Positions 1 through 6,402 of a DNA stretch of 8,997 nt are shown here, one piece after another. The translations under genes were made by a program, and so were the position numbers. The notes beneath the pieces are model-generated. The model had not been told where the DNA came from. It was given only the letters and a program-made list of their open reading frames with translations, and searched no databases. How positions within the stretch are numbered: the first letter of the stretch is position 1; each line of letters begins with the position of its first letter. Origin of the DNA: CAZXCQ01 sp964639275 (GTDB taxonomy: Bacteria > Desulfobacterota > DSM-4660 > Desulfatiglandales > Desulfatiglandaceae); the NCBI GenBank assembly GCA_964639275.1, contig CAZXCQ010000257.1, positions 1 through 8,997 of the forward strand, written 5' to 3'.

Positions 1-125
1 TGGCGATCTACGCATTCGTGACCCATATTGAAGCTTTCACGGCTCCCGTCAAATAGCTCCCAGGTTTGGTCCCAAGTAAATTTTTCCCTAGCCTCTTCAT
101 AGGATTCATATTGAAGCATGCCCAT
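1..125 (-). CDS. AMP-forming acyl-CoA synthetase, N-terminal fragment (cut by window edge)
   Basis: Reading from 125 down to 1 gives 41 complete codons beginning MGMLQYESYEEAREK and ending near NMGHECVDR, with the next codon cut by the edge. A Trp-rich start (FTWDQTWELFDG) followed by a FN-x-x-HECVDRH-like segment is typical of the N-terminus of acetyl/acyl-CoA synthetases of the ANL superfamily, which activate a carboxylic acid with ATP and then transfer it to CoA. The catalytic motifs lie outside the window, so substrate and completeness cannot be judged. The start at 125 is supported by GGGAGG five bases upstream; a second ATG two codons in is an alternative. The gene runs away from the pxp cluster. 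A nearly identical 5' end recurs in inverted orientation at 6283, where the gene is truncated. The family call rests on 41 residues and is therefore moderate. Confidence 0.6.
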   Translation of the reverse strand, partial: MGMLQYESYEEAREKFTWDQTWELFDGSRESFNMGHECVDR

Positions 126-164
126 GCGTCCCTCCCATGGCAAGCGCATTAATTGTAAGGCTAC

Positions 165-177
165 ATTGTCTGACAAT
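165..177. promoter_or_regulatory. Palindromic operator ATTGTCTGACAAT, copy A
   Basis: This is a perfect 13-base inverted repeat around one central base. It contains TTGTC-N-GACAA, which fits the T-N-G-T-N3-A-C-N-A core known for the FadR subfamily of GntR regulators. It abuts the -10 box at 178-183 and would cover the start of transcription, a classical repressor position. The same 13 bases recur at 6231-6243 before the second copy of the gene start. No regulator gene is present in the window. Assignment to the GntR family is inference from the half-site pattern. Confidence 0.55.
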
Positions 178-206
178 TCTATAAAATGTTTCTCCGGGCA
201 AGTCAA
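178..206 (-). promoter_or_regulatory. Sigma-70-type promoter of the synthetase gene
   Basis: On the minus strand TTGACT (206-201) is separated by exactly 17 bases from TATAGA (183-178). Both hexamers are close to the housekeeping consensus. The predicted transcription start falls inside the palindromic operator at 165-177, which begins directly after the -10 box. A second TTGACT copy overlaps at 211-206 but gives poorer spacing. Confidence 0.6.
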
Positions 207-469
207 GTCAAAATTTTGGGTTTATTGATGTCCAAAAATAATTTTGAGACATTGGGGACCTTCCGATTGTCTCCGATCGAAGGGTTCCATTCAAATCAAA
301 CAATAATGTATTTTCCGATAGTTACGAGAGTGCTCCTCTGGACCAGTCGACCGGGTCAACGTCCGCTTGGTTTGACCCTGCCGCATATGGATGATACAAA
401 GTACAGGTGCATGAGCCATAGCAGCAGCGGACATTCGCCTTGCCAGAGACTTTCGCCTGAAAGACCTGC

Positions 470-497
470 TTGACATTGACTAGAGGATTAGTGAAAT
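470..497 (+). promoter_or_regulatory. Candidate promoter for the DUF362 gene
   Basis: A perfect TTGACA -35 box (470-475) is followed after 16 bases by TGAAAT (492-497), a four-of-six match to the -10 consensus. Transcription from here would give a leader of about 235 bases. An alternative pair lies at 372-377 (TTGACC) and 395-400 (TACAAA) with 17-base spacing. Neither is strong enough to be sure. Confidence 0.25.
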
Positions 498-526
498 TAA
501 GGCACCCTACCTCTCTCAAGGCGGCT

Positions 527-600
527 GATTTCGGATGTGGAGGTTTATTGCAATTCTCGCTGCTCTGATGGTCTCCTGCGTTGGCCGAAATCGATTTTTT
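527..600 (+). terminator. Long-loop inverted repeat followed by a T-run (possible attenuator)
   Basis: GATTTCGG (527-534) pairs perfectly with CCGAAATC (585-592), and six T residues follow at 595-600. The loop is 50 bases, long for an intrinsic terminator, and no plus-strand gene lies upstream. If real it would act as a leader terminator before the gene at 742. Chance occurrence is quite possible. Confidence 0.2.
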
Positions 601-741
601 GATGACAAGCTTATAACAGGTTAATTTTTTAAGTCTTTTCAGTAGATGTCCTTAATAAAATATGGCATAGGGAAATCGATAGAACAGCAGGTGGAGTTAA
701 TAAGAACAGCCCTGTATCATTTCTAGAGGAGCGATCTAGCG

Positions 742-1989
742 ATGAAGCACAAAAGTGAAGTGGCCATCGTTAAAGGTGCAAATGCCCAAGAAATGGTCGA
801 AAGAGCCCTATCGTTGATAGGTGGCATTGAGCGATTCGTTAGACCTGGAGACAAAGTCCTCATCAAACCAAATATTTGTTTGCCGTTACCCCCGGAGAAA
901 GGCGATTCAACAAGTCCCGAAGTTGTTGCCACACTCGTTGAGCTTGCCAAGCTTGCGGGCGCTTCTGGAGTTACGGTTGGGGAAAGTGCGTGCTGGGGAC
1001 TTTACACGCCTGATAATTTCGAAATTTCCAGGATCGCAGAACTTTCGGAAGCGGCTGGGGCGGAACTTTCTTACTTCGATGAGGAAGAACGGATAGAAGT
1101 TAAGATACCCGATGGCATTCTTTTGAGAAAAACGACAATCCCAAGGATCGTTACAGAGGTTGACGTCATCATCAACGCCCCAAAAATGAAGAACAATTTC
1201 GTAACCATGGTCACGCTGGGCATTAAGAACCTCATGGCCCTTCTCACCCCGGAAGACCGCTATGGCCTGCATAGGGGCGTAAACGGTGTGGAACTCGCCT
1301 ACGTCCTTACCGACTTGATCAAGGTAATCAAGCCTCACATAACGGTAATCGATGGCATCGTCGCCATGGAAGGGTTTGGACCGCACAGCGGGGATCTGCT
1401 CAGGATGGATCTGGTAATGGCCAGTGGAGATATCGTGGCGATTGACGCCGTTGCCTCCGAAATTATGGGGTACCAGGCCATGGAGATACCGACAACACAG
1501 GTTGCCGCGAAGCAAAACCTTGGCATTGGCGATTTGTCGCAAATAGAGCTCAAAGGAGAAAAAATTGAGAATGTTCGGAAACATTTCACCCGCCCAATGT
1601 TCAAATACATAAGCGACAATCCAAATGTAACAACCTATTTCGGGGGCGTTTGCGGGGGCTGCATTTACAGGGTTGAGGAGACAGAAAACGCTATTGGAAT
1701 TGACCCGCAAAAGAAATATGCCCTGGTTTTCGGCAGAAAGGTGAACTTACCTGAAAAAATAGATGCCGACGAGGTGTGGCTGGTCGGCGATTGCACCGCA
1801 CCTTATAAGAGAAAGTACAAGAATGCCATTTTTGTGGCTGGATGCCCGCCTTTGAAATGGTATATCCATGGTGTAAGGCTGCCTCACTGGTCCCAGGAAT
1901 ACGGAAAACCATTTCGCACCTACCCTGTTGATATAAAAAAACAAACTCAAGACGTAAAGACCGCCCGGGATAGAGTTGCAAAAGGTTAG
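742..1989 (+). CDS. DUF362 family protein with C-terminal four-cysteine region
   Basis: This is a 415-residue soluble protein with no signal peptide or membrane segment. The N-terminal two thirds shows the DUF362 pattern: VLIKPNICLP near residue 40, DVIINAPKMKNN, the TLGIKNLMAL segment, DGIVAMEGFGPHSG, and ASGDIVAIDAVASEIMGY followed by the LGIGDLSQIELKGE element. The last third carries C304-G-G-C307, C351 (GDC) and C368 (AGCPP), spaced as if to bind zinc or an iron-sulfur cluster. The biochemical role of this family is not established, and I assign none. The start at 742 is supported by AGAGGAG ten bases upstream. A 147-base gap separates it from the aminotransferase gene on the same strand, so co-transcription is possible but not shown. 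It may act in electron transfer or cofactor handling for the pathway, which is inference only. Confidence 0.85.
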   Translation: MKHKSEVAIVKGANAQEMVERALSLIGGIERFVRPGDKVLIKPNICLPLPPEKGDSTSPEVVATLVELAKLAGASGVTVGESACWGLYTPDNFEISRIAELSEAAGAELSYFDEEERIEVKIPDGILLRKTTIPRIVTEVDVIINAPKMKNNFVTMVTLGIKNLMALLTPEDRYGLHRGVNGVELAYVLTDLIKVIKPHITVIDGIVAMEGFGPHSGDLLRMDLVMASGDIVAIDAVASEIMGYQAMEIPTTQVAAKQNLGIGDLSQIELKGEKIENVRKHFTRPMFKYISDNPNVTTYFGGVCGGCIYRVEETENAIGIDPQKKYALVFGRKVNLPEKIDADEVWLVGDCTAPYKRKYKNAIFVAGCPPLKWYIHGVRLPHWSQEYGKPFRTYPVDIKKQTQDVKTARDRVAKG

Positions 1990-2136
1990 ACGGGAAGAAG
2001 CCTACTTTACGCGAATTGCTCTATTGGCAAAGGAAATATGAAAAGTCTCGATCAGCATAAAACATATGCCATATCAACCAGTTAAGACATTATGAAGTAA
2101 ATATTCACCCACAAATTCTTATGAGGAGCCAGAAAT

Positions 2137-3465
2137 ATGGATTTCCTTCCTGGGGCGGTATTTCACCGGCAATTAAATAAGCCAATGGTAGTGGCCACTC
2201 GGGCAAAGGGCATGTGGATTGAAGCATCAGATGGGAAACGGTATCTGGATGCAAGCGGTGGCGCCGTCGTTGTGAACATCGGTCACTGCCGAGAAGAGGT
2301 CGCTCAGGCTGTTTTCGATCAGCTAAGAACGCTTTCTTATGTCCATGGCACCATGTTCACGAATAGGCCACTGGAGGAACTGGCTCAGGCCCTGACCATC
2401 CACACACAGGGGGACCTGAATCGGTTCTACTTCCTCACCTCTGGCTCAGAAGCTGTTGAGGCGGCCATAAAACTGGCAAGACAAATTCATCTTGCAGAGG
2501 GACGGGCCGAACGCCACGTGATCGTCTCTCGATGGAAATCATATCACGGGTTAACCATGGGAGCCCTGGCAGCTGCCGGTCGAACGTACTTTCGAAAACC
2601 CTTTTATCCCATGATCCGAGACGCGGTGCACATCCCTCCTCCTTATTGTCTGAGATGTTCTTACGGGTCGGCTTTTCCAGGCTGCAATTTGCGTTGTGCC
2701 TGGGCTCTCGACGAAATCATTCAGAATATCGGGCCTGAAGTGGTATCCGCATTTCTGGCTGAGACGGTCAGCGGGGCGACACTGGCCGCCTATCCTCCAC
2801 CCGATGGCTACTGGCCATTGATAAGGGAGATTTGCAATCGTCACGGGGTGCTGCTCATACTTGACGAGGTGATGTGTGGGATGGGCAGGACGGGCCGATG
2901 GTTTGGTGCGGATCATTATGGGATTATTCCCGACATGATGACCCTCGGCAAAGGGCTTTCGGGTGGAACGATGGCATTATCCGCCCTGGCTGTGCGCCAT
3001 AGGCATATGGAAAAAATTCGTAATCAGGATGGCAATTTTGCCCATGGGGGAACTTTTTCCCATCATGCGGTAGCTTGCGCTGCCGGCCTTGCAACCGTGC
3101 GTGTTTTGGAGAGAGATGGCTTGATTCAGCGGGCCGCTGACATCGGAAATAGTTTGGGTCAGAGGCTGCGCGCTGTGTTGTCGGACCACCCTCATGTCGC
3201 AGATGTCCGAGGCATCGGCATGATGTGGGGGATAGAATTCGTGAAGGATAGAAAACATCTAACGCCGTACCCACGCTCTGAGAAGGTTGCCGAAAGACTG
3301 TGGGATGCTTTGTTTGACAGGGGCGTCATCACATATAAGTCGGTCGGGCTGGCGGGGATAGATGGCGATGCCCTGATGGTCGCGCCCCCATTCATCGTCG
3401 ACGAGGGCGAAATAGAGATTATCATGAAAGCCCTAAGTGAGACCATTGACGGAACCTTAAAATAA
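2137..3465 (+). CDS. Class III PLP-dependent aminotransferase (omega-amino acid type)
   Basis: The 442-residue cytoplasmic enzyme is full length for class III (fold type I) aminotransferases, which move an amino group, usually the terminal one of an omega-amino acid or amine, to a keto acid such as pyruvate or 2-oxoglutarate. Visible landmarks are SGSEA at 102-106 (phosphate binding), SYHG at 135-138, the cofactor-binding aspartate D243 in LILDEV, the Schiff-base lysine K272 in LGKGLSGG, and GGTFSHH at 304-310. A cysteine motif C171-x2-C174-x8-C183-x3-C187 sits after the SYHG segment; a similar one is, to my recollection, found in a subgroup of these enzymes. GAGGAG lies eight bases before the start. 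The stop is 15 bases before pxpB, which implies one operon with the lactamase subunits. Its product would be a semialdehyde. Exact substrate unknown; beta-alanine, GABA, 5-aminovalerate or taurine types are all possible. Confidence 0.9.
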   Translation: MDFLPGAVFHRQLNKPMVVATRAKGMWIEASDGKRYLDASGGAVVVNIGHCREEVAQAVFDQLRTLSYVHGTMFTNRPLEELAQALTIHTQGDLNRFYFLTSGSEAVEAAIKLARQIHLAEGRAERHVIVSRWKSYHGLTMGALAAAGRTYFRKPFYPMIRDAVHIPPPYCLRCSYGSAFPGCNLRCAWALDEIIQNIGPEVVSAFLAETVSGATLAAYPPPDGYWPLIREICNRHGVLLILDEVMCGMGRTGRWFGADHYGIIPDMMTLGKGLSGGTMALSALAVRHRHMEKIRNQDGNFAHGGTFSHHAVACAAGLATVRVLERDGLIQRAADIGNSLGQRLRAVLSDHPHVADVRGIGMMWGIEFVKDRKHLTPYPRSEKVAERLWDALFDRGVITYKSVGLAGIDGDALMVAPPFIVDEGEIEIIMKALSETIDGTLK

Positions 3466-3480
3466 GGCGGGTTACCGCTT

Positions 3481-4218
3481 ATGCTTTATGAACGACCCGT
3501 GATCAAACCCTCCGGGGATAGGGCCTTTAGGGTCACATTCGGCGATGAACGAAGCCTGAGAGTGCATCGACCAGTGCGTGCCATGTGTCTCTTACTGGAA
3601 AGGAAATCTTTAAAAGGCGTTACCGAGATTGTGCCCACCTATGCATCGGTTACCGTCATGTACGATCCCTCTGTGGCGGCCACATCCGAGCTATTCGAGG
3701 AATTGAGGGGCTTAGCCGAGATAGCGGCAATAAAAACAGAGATGAAGTCAAAGGCACGTCTGCTGAGCATCCCTGTATGCTACGAATCTGAATACGCCCC
3801 TGATATGGAGTACATTTGCAGGTATTGCGCTCTTGGCTGGGATGAGGTGGTCCGCATTCATACGGCCGAACCTTATTACGTGTTCCAACTGGGTTTTACG
3901 CCTGGCTGTCCATTCATCGGACCGCTTCAGAATGCGCTGCACGTGCCACTAATGGAATCCCCCAGGACAAGTACACCAAGAGGGGCAGTTGCGATCAGCG
4001 TGGGCCAGACGGTTATCTATCCAAGGGCCACGCCCGGGGGGATGCGCATTATTGGCAGGACGCCAGTTCAACTCTTTCAATTGGATCATCCTGCCCTCAC
4101 ACTTTTCAAACCTGGAGATTGGGTGCAGTTTTACGCGATTGCGGCATCTGAATTCAGATCAATAGAACAAAACTTGACCGGTCTGATGGACGGCGTTCAG
4201 GTAGAAGATGTTGAATAG
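3481..4218 (+). CDS. pxpB: 5-oxoprolinase subunit PxpB (KipI/allophanate hydrolase subunit 1 family)
   Basis: The 245-residue protein matches the usual PxpB/KipI length. Together with PxpC and PxpA it forms the ATP-dependent enzyme that opens 5-oxoproline to glutamate. Family landmarks run in order: SGDRAFRVTFGD near residue 11, IPVCYESEYAPDME from 97, RIHTAEPYYVFQLGFTPGCPFIG from 125 to 147, PRTSTPRGAVAISVGQTVIYP from 161 to 181, and TPGGMRIIGRTP from 184 to 195. Two places differ from the pattern I know: C143 sits where PGFPYLG-type proteins have an aromatic residue, and S164-T165-P166-R167 replaces the usual RVPAG-like run. The start follows the aminotransferase stop by 15 bases, with a modest GGCGGG as ribosome binding site. 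The end overlaps pxpC by 11 bases, so translation is probably coupled. The substrate could be another lactam. Confidence 0.92.
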   Translation: MLYERPVIKPSGDRAFRVTFGDERSLRVHRPVRAMCLLLERKSLKGVTEIVPTYASVTVMYDPSVAATSELFEELRGLAEIAAIKTEMKSKARLLSIPVCYESEYAPDMEYICRYCALGWDEVVRIHTAEPYYVFQLGFTPGCPFIGPLQNALHVPLMESPRTSTPRGAVAISVGQTVIYPRATPGGMRIIGRTPVQLFQLDHPALTLFKPGDWVQFYAIAASEFRSIEQNLTGLMDGVQVEDVE

Positions 4219-5197
4219 CCAGCCTCAACAGGCAATCATACAAGTGATTCGACCCGGGGTCCTGACTTCAATTCAGGATTTGGGACGTGCGGGATATCAA
4301 TCTTTGGGTATCGCAGAGTCTGGTGCGATGGACACCCTGTCTTTGGTTGCCGCTAACCGTCTTGTTGACAACCCGGATTGTGCTGCCGCCTTGGAGATGG
4401 CCGTCGTCGGTCCAAGACTTCGATTTTTGGATTCGGCTATCTTCAGCCTGACGGGTGCGGATCTTTCTGCTCGTCTCGACGAAGGATCCTTAAGTCCAGG
4501 GAAACGTTATAGAGCCAGGCCGGATCAGGTTCTGAGTTTTGGCAAGAGGGAAAATGGGATGTATGCCTATCTGGGCATCATGGGTGGCTTCGATGCACCT
4601 TTGGTCCTTGGCAGCCGGTCGACCTATCTGTATGCAGGCTTCGGCGGTCTTAACGGCCGATCGCTTTTGGTAGGGGATATCCTTTGGCGTTTCAAACGCG
4701 AAACAACAGGGATGCAATCTCCCGGCACATTGCCTGCGGCATTTCTGTTGCCCAGAGACGGCCTGCGTCTCGTGAGAGTGATCCTGGGCCCCAACGAAGA
4801 ACGTTTCACCCATAAGGGTATGAAGACCTTTTTCGATTCAGAATACGAGGTGACCACAGCCTCCAATCGCATGGGATACCGTTTGAATGGCCCGAAGATT
4901 GAGCATTCAGCAGGCCCGATTATCGTGAGCGAGTCGACCCCCGCTGGCGCCATACAGGTGCCGGGACAAGGGACACCTGTTGTTCTCCTCCGTGAACGAG
5001 GGACAACAGGGGGATACACAAAGATCGCCTGCACCATCACGCCTGACATGGATCTCATTGCTCAGGTGGCCCCCGGGGGCAAAGTGCGTTTTAAGGCCGT
5101 ATCCTTGACAGAAGCCCATGAAATAGAGCGAAGCCGATGGGCGGAATTGGATGCGTGGAAGAAACCGGTACCTGAACCGCGCCGGAACAATCTGTAA
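4208..5197 (+). CDS. pxpC: 5-oxoprolinase subunit PxpC (KipA/biotin-dependent carboxyltransferase-like family)
   Basis: The 329-residue protein is near the typical size for PxpC/KipA, the partner of PxpB. Landmarks: RPGVLTSIQDLGRAGYQSLG from residue 15, the SGAMD loop at 38-42, ALEMAVVGPRLRF, the GADLSA segment, IMGGFDAPLVLGSRSTYL around residue 125, SNRMGYRLNGP from 219, GAIQVPGQGTPVVLL, and RGTTGGYTKIA from 264. In relatives I recall, the last block reads LLADRQTTGGYPKI; here it is LLRERGTTGGYTKI, so D and Q are exchanged for E and G next to the conserved TTGGY. The ATG lies inside the last codons of pxpB in another frame (GATGTTGAATAG), with AGGTAGAAG upstream, which indicates translational coupling. 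Eighteen bases separate it from pxpA. Despite some database names the protein has no visible biotin-attachment lysine motif. Confidence 0.92.
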   Translation: MLNSQPQQAIIQVIRPGVLTSIQDLGRAGYQSLGIAESGAMDTLSLVAANRLVDNPDCAAALEMAVVGPRLRFLDSAIFSLTGADLSARLDEGSLSPGKRYRARPDQVLSFGKRENGMYAYLGIMGGFDAPLVLGSRSTYLYAGFGGLNGRSLLVGDILWRFKRETTGMQSPGTLPAAFLLPRDGLRLVRVILGPNEERFTHKGMKTFFDSEYEVTTASNRMGYRLNGPKIEHSAGPIIVSESTPAGAIQVPGQGTPVVLLRERGTTGGYTKIACTITPDMDLIAQVAPGGKVRFKAVSLTEAHEIERSRWAELDAWKKPVPEPRRNNL

Positions 5198-5215
5198 CAA
5201 AGGAGGTTTTGGAAG

Positions 5216-5995
5216 ATGACCGTTATTGATCTTAATTGTGACTTGGGCGAAAGCTTCGGCTCATGGAACAAAGGGGCTGACGACCAGGTGATGAGGTTTA
5301 TCACTTCAGCCAACATCGCCTGTGGCTGGCATGCTGGGGACCCAATGGTTATGGCACACACGGTCGGACTGGCAAAGACACTGGGGGTAAGCGTGGGCGC
5401 CCATCCAGGTTATCCCGACCTGATGGGCTTTGGTCGAAGGCACATGGACTGTTCCTTTGAAGAGTTGCACAATTATGTCATCTATCAGGTTGGGGCCCTC
5501 GAGGGCTTTTGTAGAGCGAACGGCTTCGCATTGACTCACGTTAAGCCTCACGGAAAGCTCTATTTGGATTGCCTGGACCGGGAAGACCAGGCCAGGGCTA
5601 TCGCTAATGCAGTCTATGTTTATAATCCCGAGCTAATCTATGTCGCCTTTGCAGGAGCCCGGGGAGAGACGATGCGAAAGGTCGCCTCAGAGATTGGACT
5701 CAGGGTAGCATTTGAAGCCTTTCCCGATCGGGCCTACTCGGCAGACGGGATCCTTGTCCCTCGTGGCGTGCCTGGCGCTGTGATCAAAGACGCCGGCGAG
5801 GTTGCAGAAAGGGCTCTCAAGGTGGCCACAGAACAAAAGATGACGGCTTCCGATGGGAGCGTGATAGACTTGGAGGCCCAGACCCTCTGTGTTCACGGCG
5901 ACACACCGACGGCACTGCAGATCGTCTCGGCGATTCGAGAGAAGCTTGAGCACCATGACGTACGGTTGATGCCTATGTCAAAGTTCTTATCGTAA
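5216..5995 (+). CDS. pxpA: 5-oxoprolinase subunit PxpA (LamB/YcsF family)
   Basis: The 259-residue protein matches the LamB/YcsF family throughout. It opens with IDLNCDLGESFGSW, followed by SANIACGWHAGDP at 31-43, GAHPGYPDLMGFGRR at 61-75, YQVGALEGF at 90-98, HVKPHGKLY at 108-116, then FEAFPDRAYSADGILVPR and LCVHGDTPTAL. Histidines and acids in these blocks (D9, H39, D42, H63, H108, H112) are those expected to line the active site of this family's TIM-like fold. PxpA works with PxpB and PxpC to hydrolyse 5-oxoproline with ATP in the cytoplasm. A strong AGGAGG (5201-5206) lies nine bases before the start. The gene order pxpB-pxpC-pxpA is the same as in the E. coli operon. It is the last gene of the cluster, and no clear terminator follows directly. 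Whether the substrate is 5-oxoproline or a related lactam cannot be read from the sequence. Confidence 0.95.
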   Translation: MTVIDLNCDLGESFGSWNKGADDQVMRFITSANIACGWHAGDPMVMAHTVGLAKTLGVSVGAHPGYPDLMGFGRRHMDCSFEELHNYVIYQVGALEGFCRANGFALTHVKPHGKLYLDCLDREDQARAIANAVYVYNPELIYVAFAGARGETMRKVASEIGLRVAFEAFPDRAYSADGILVPRGVPGAVIKDAGEVAERALKVATEQKMTASDGSVIDLEAQTLCVHGDTPTALQIVSAIREKLEHHDVRLMPMSKFLS

Positions 5996-6012
5996 AATTG
6001 AGATGCAACGAC

Positions 6013-6047
6013 TTCACTGCAGGCAATGATTCTCTCTCCTGCGTGAA
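6013..6047. repeat. Imperfect inverted repeat downstream of pxpA
   Basis: TTCACTGCAGG (6013-6023) pairs with CCTGCGTGAA (6038-6047) with one bulged T and a 14-base loop. No T-run follows, so it is more likely an mRNA 3'-end stabilising hairpin or chance than an intrinsic terminator. Confidence 0.35.
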
Positions 6048-6144
6048 CCAGCCCAATCTATGCAGAAAACCCTGGACAAACAGGAGACCCTGAGCCAGCC
6101 AAGACCTTTTCCGGAAAAAGCTCTGAAAAGACACAAGTGATCGA

Positions 6145-6179
6145 CCAGGCACTAGCCTGGATTCCCATGTTAGTTTTTT
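6145..6179 (+). terminator. Possible weak terminator of the pxp operon
   Basis: CCAGGC-ACTA-GCCTGG is a perfect six-base stem with a four-base loop (6145-6160). A run of six T residues comes only after 13 more bases (6174-6179), too far for a classical intrinsic terminator. It lies between pxpA and the next promoter, where a terminator would be expected. Confidence 0.3.
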
Positions 6180-6195
6180 GAGTTAAAATTTTTGC

Positions 6196-6224
6196 TTGAC
6201 TTGGCTGGGAAAAGAGGCTAAACA
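6196..6224 (+). promoter_or_regulatory. Promoter of the duplicated gene start, facing the transporter genes
   Basis: TTGACT (6196-6201) is separated by 17 bases from TAAACA (6219-6224), and the palindromic operator begins six bases downstream, at the expected transcription start. The -35 box lies in sequence shared with copy A. The -10 box is weaker than TATAGA in copy A. Because the coding part beyond is broken off, transcripts would run on toward the binding-protein gene at 6539. Confidence 0.5.
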
Positions 6225-6230
6225 GACCAA

Positions 6231-6243
6231 ATTGTCAGACAAT
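6231..6243. promoter_or_regulatory. Palindromic operator ATTGTCAGACAAT, copy B
   Basis: This is the same perfect 13-base palindrome as at 165-177, differing only in the strand-symmetric central base. The TTGTC-N-GACAA core fits FadR-type GntR regulators. The flanks just outside differ between the copies (CAA versus AGA upstream, ATAG versus GTAG downstream), but the palindrome itself is unchanged. Confidence 0.55.
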
Positions 6244-6282
6244 ATAGCCTTACAATTAATGCGCCTGCCATAGGAGGAACGG

Positions 6283-6402
6283 ATGAGCATGCTTCAATAT
6301 GAATCCTATGAAGAGGCCAGGGAGAGATTTACGTGGGAGCAGACCTGGGACTTGTTTGACGGGAGCCGTGAAAATTTCAATATATATATGGTAATTGATT
6401 GA
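6283..6402 (+). pseudogene. Truncated acyl-CoA synthetase paralogue (5' remnant)
   Basis: An open frame of 39 codons starts MSMLQYESYEEARERF and follows the synthetase fragment at 1-125 to DGSRENFN. It then leaves the homology (IYMVID) and stops. The differences from the other copy in the shared part are conservative (G/S, K/R, D/E, E/D, S/N), suggesting that the two were once separate functional paralogues before this one lost its 3' part. Promoter, operator and an AGGAGG ribosome binding site five bases before the ATG are all still in place, so a short peptide might be made. No catalytic part of the enzyme remains. Confidence 0.75.

Larger units (their letters stand above)
25..217 (-). repeat. 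Inverted duplication, copy A (promoter, operator, gene start)
   Basis: The reverse complement of 25-178 aligns without gaps to 6230-6383, with about 17 mismatches in 154 bases counted by eye. Matching blocks (AAAATTTT, then CTTGACTTG) continue upstream to about 217 with a small length difference between the -35 box and the operator. The left end of the homology falls inside the synthetase gene, after the sixth base of CAATAT. In this copy the open reading frame continues across that point, so this is the intact version as far as the window shows. Confidence 0.85.
218..741. other. Gene-free divergent intergenic region
   Basis: I see no convincing gene here. The longest open frame (95 codons from 186) starts inside the promoter of the minus-strand gene, lacks a good ribosome binding site and resembles no family I recognise. 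The stretch holds the upstream side of the synthetase promoter, weak candidate plus-strand promoters (TTGACC at 372 with TACAAA 17 bases on; TTGACA at 470), and two inverted repeats: GGGTCAA/TTGACCC at 353-359/372-378 and GATTTCGG/CCGAAATC at 527-534/585-592. It would serve as the leader of the DUF362 gene at 742. Confidence 0.6.
6185..6383 (+). repeat. Inverted duplication, copy B (promoter, operator, truncated gene start)
   Basis: 6230-6383 matches the reverse complement of 25-178 without gaps at roughly 89% identity by eye. Shared blocks reach upstream to AAAATTTT at 6185. The similarity ends sharply at CAATAT (6378-6383), where this copy enters an alternating TA run. Together with copy A it brackets the DUF362-aminotransferase-pxp cluster as outward-facing inverted repeats about 6 kb apart. 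Confidence 0.85.

Noticed and set aside
186..473. Plus-strand open frame of 95 codons
   Set aside because: It starts inside the promoter of the synthetase gene, has no convincing ribosome binding site and shows no recognisable family or hydrophobic pattern.
662..680. Sigma-54-like TGGCA element upstream of the DUF362 gene
   Set aside because: TGGCA is present but the matching TTGC half at the required spacing is not.
907..1710. Minus-strand open frame of 267 codons opposite the DUF362 gene
   Set aside because: The opposite strand encodes a clear DUF362 protein; the antisense product has composition typical of a shadow frame and no recognisable motifs.
4624..5058. Minus-strand open frame of 144 codons opposite pxpC
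   Set aside because: It is antisense to a well-conserved part of PxpC and its Arg/Pro-rich product resembles nothing I know.
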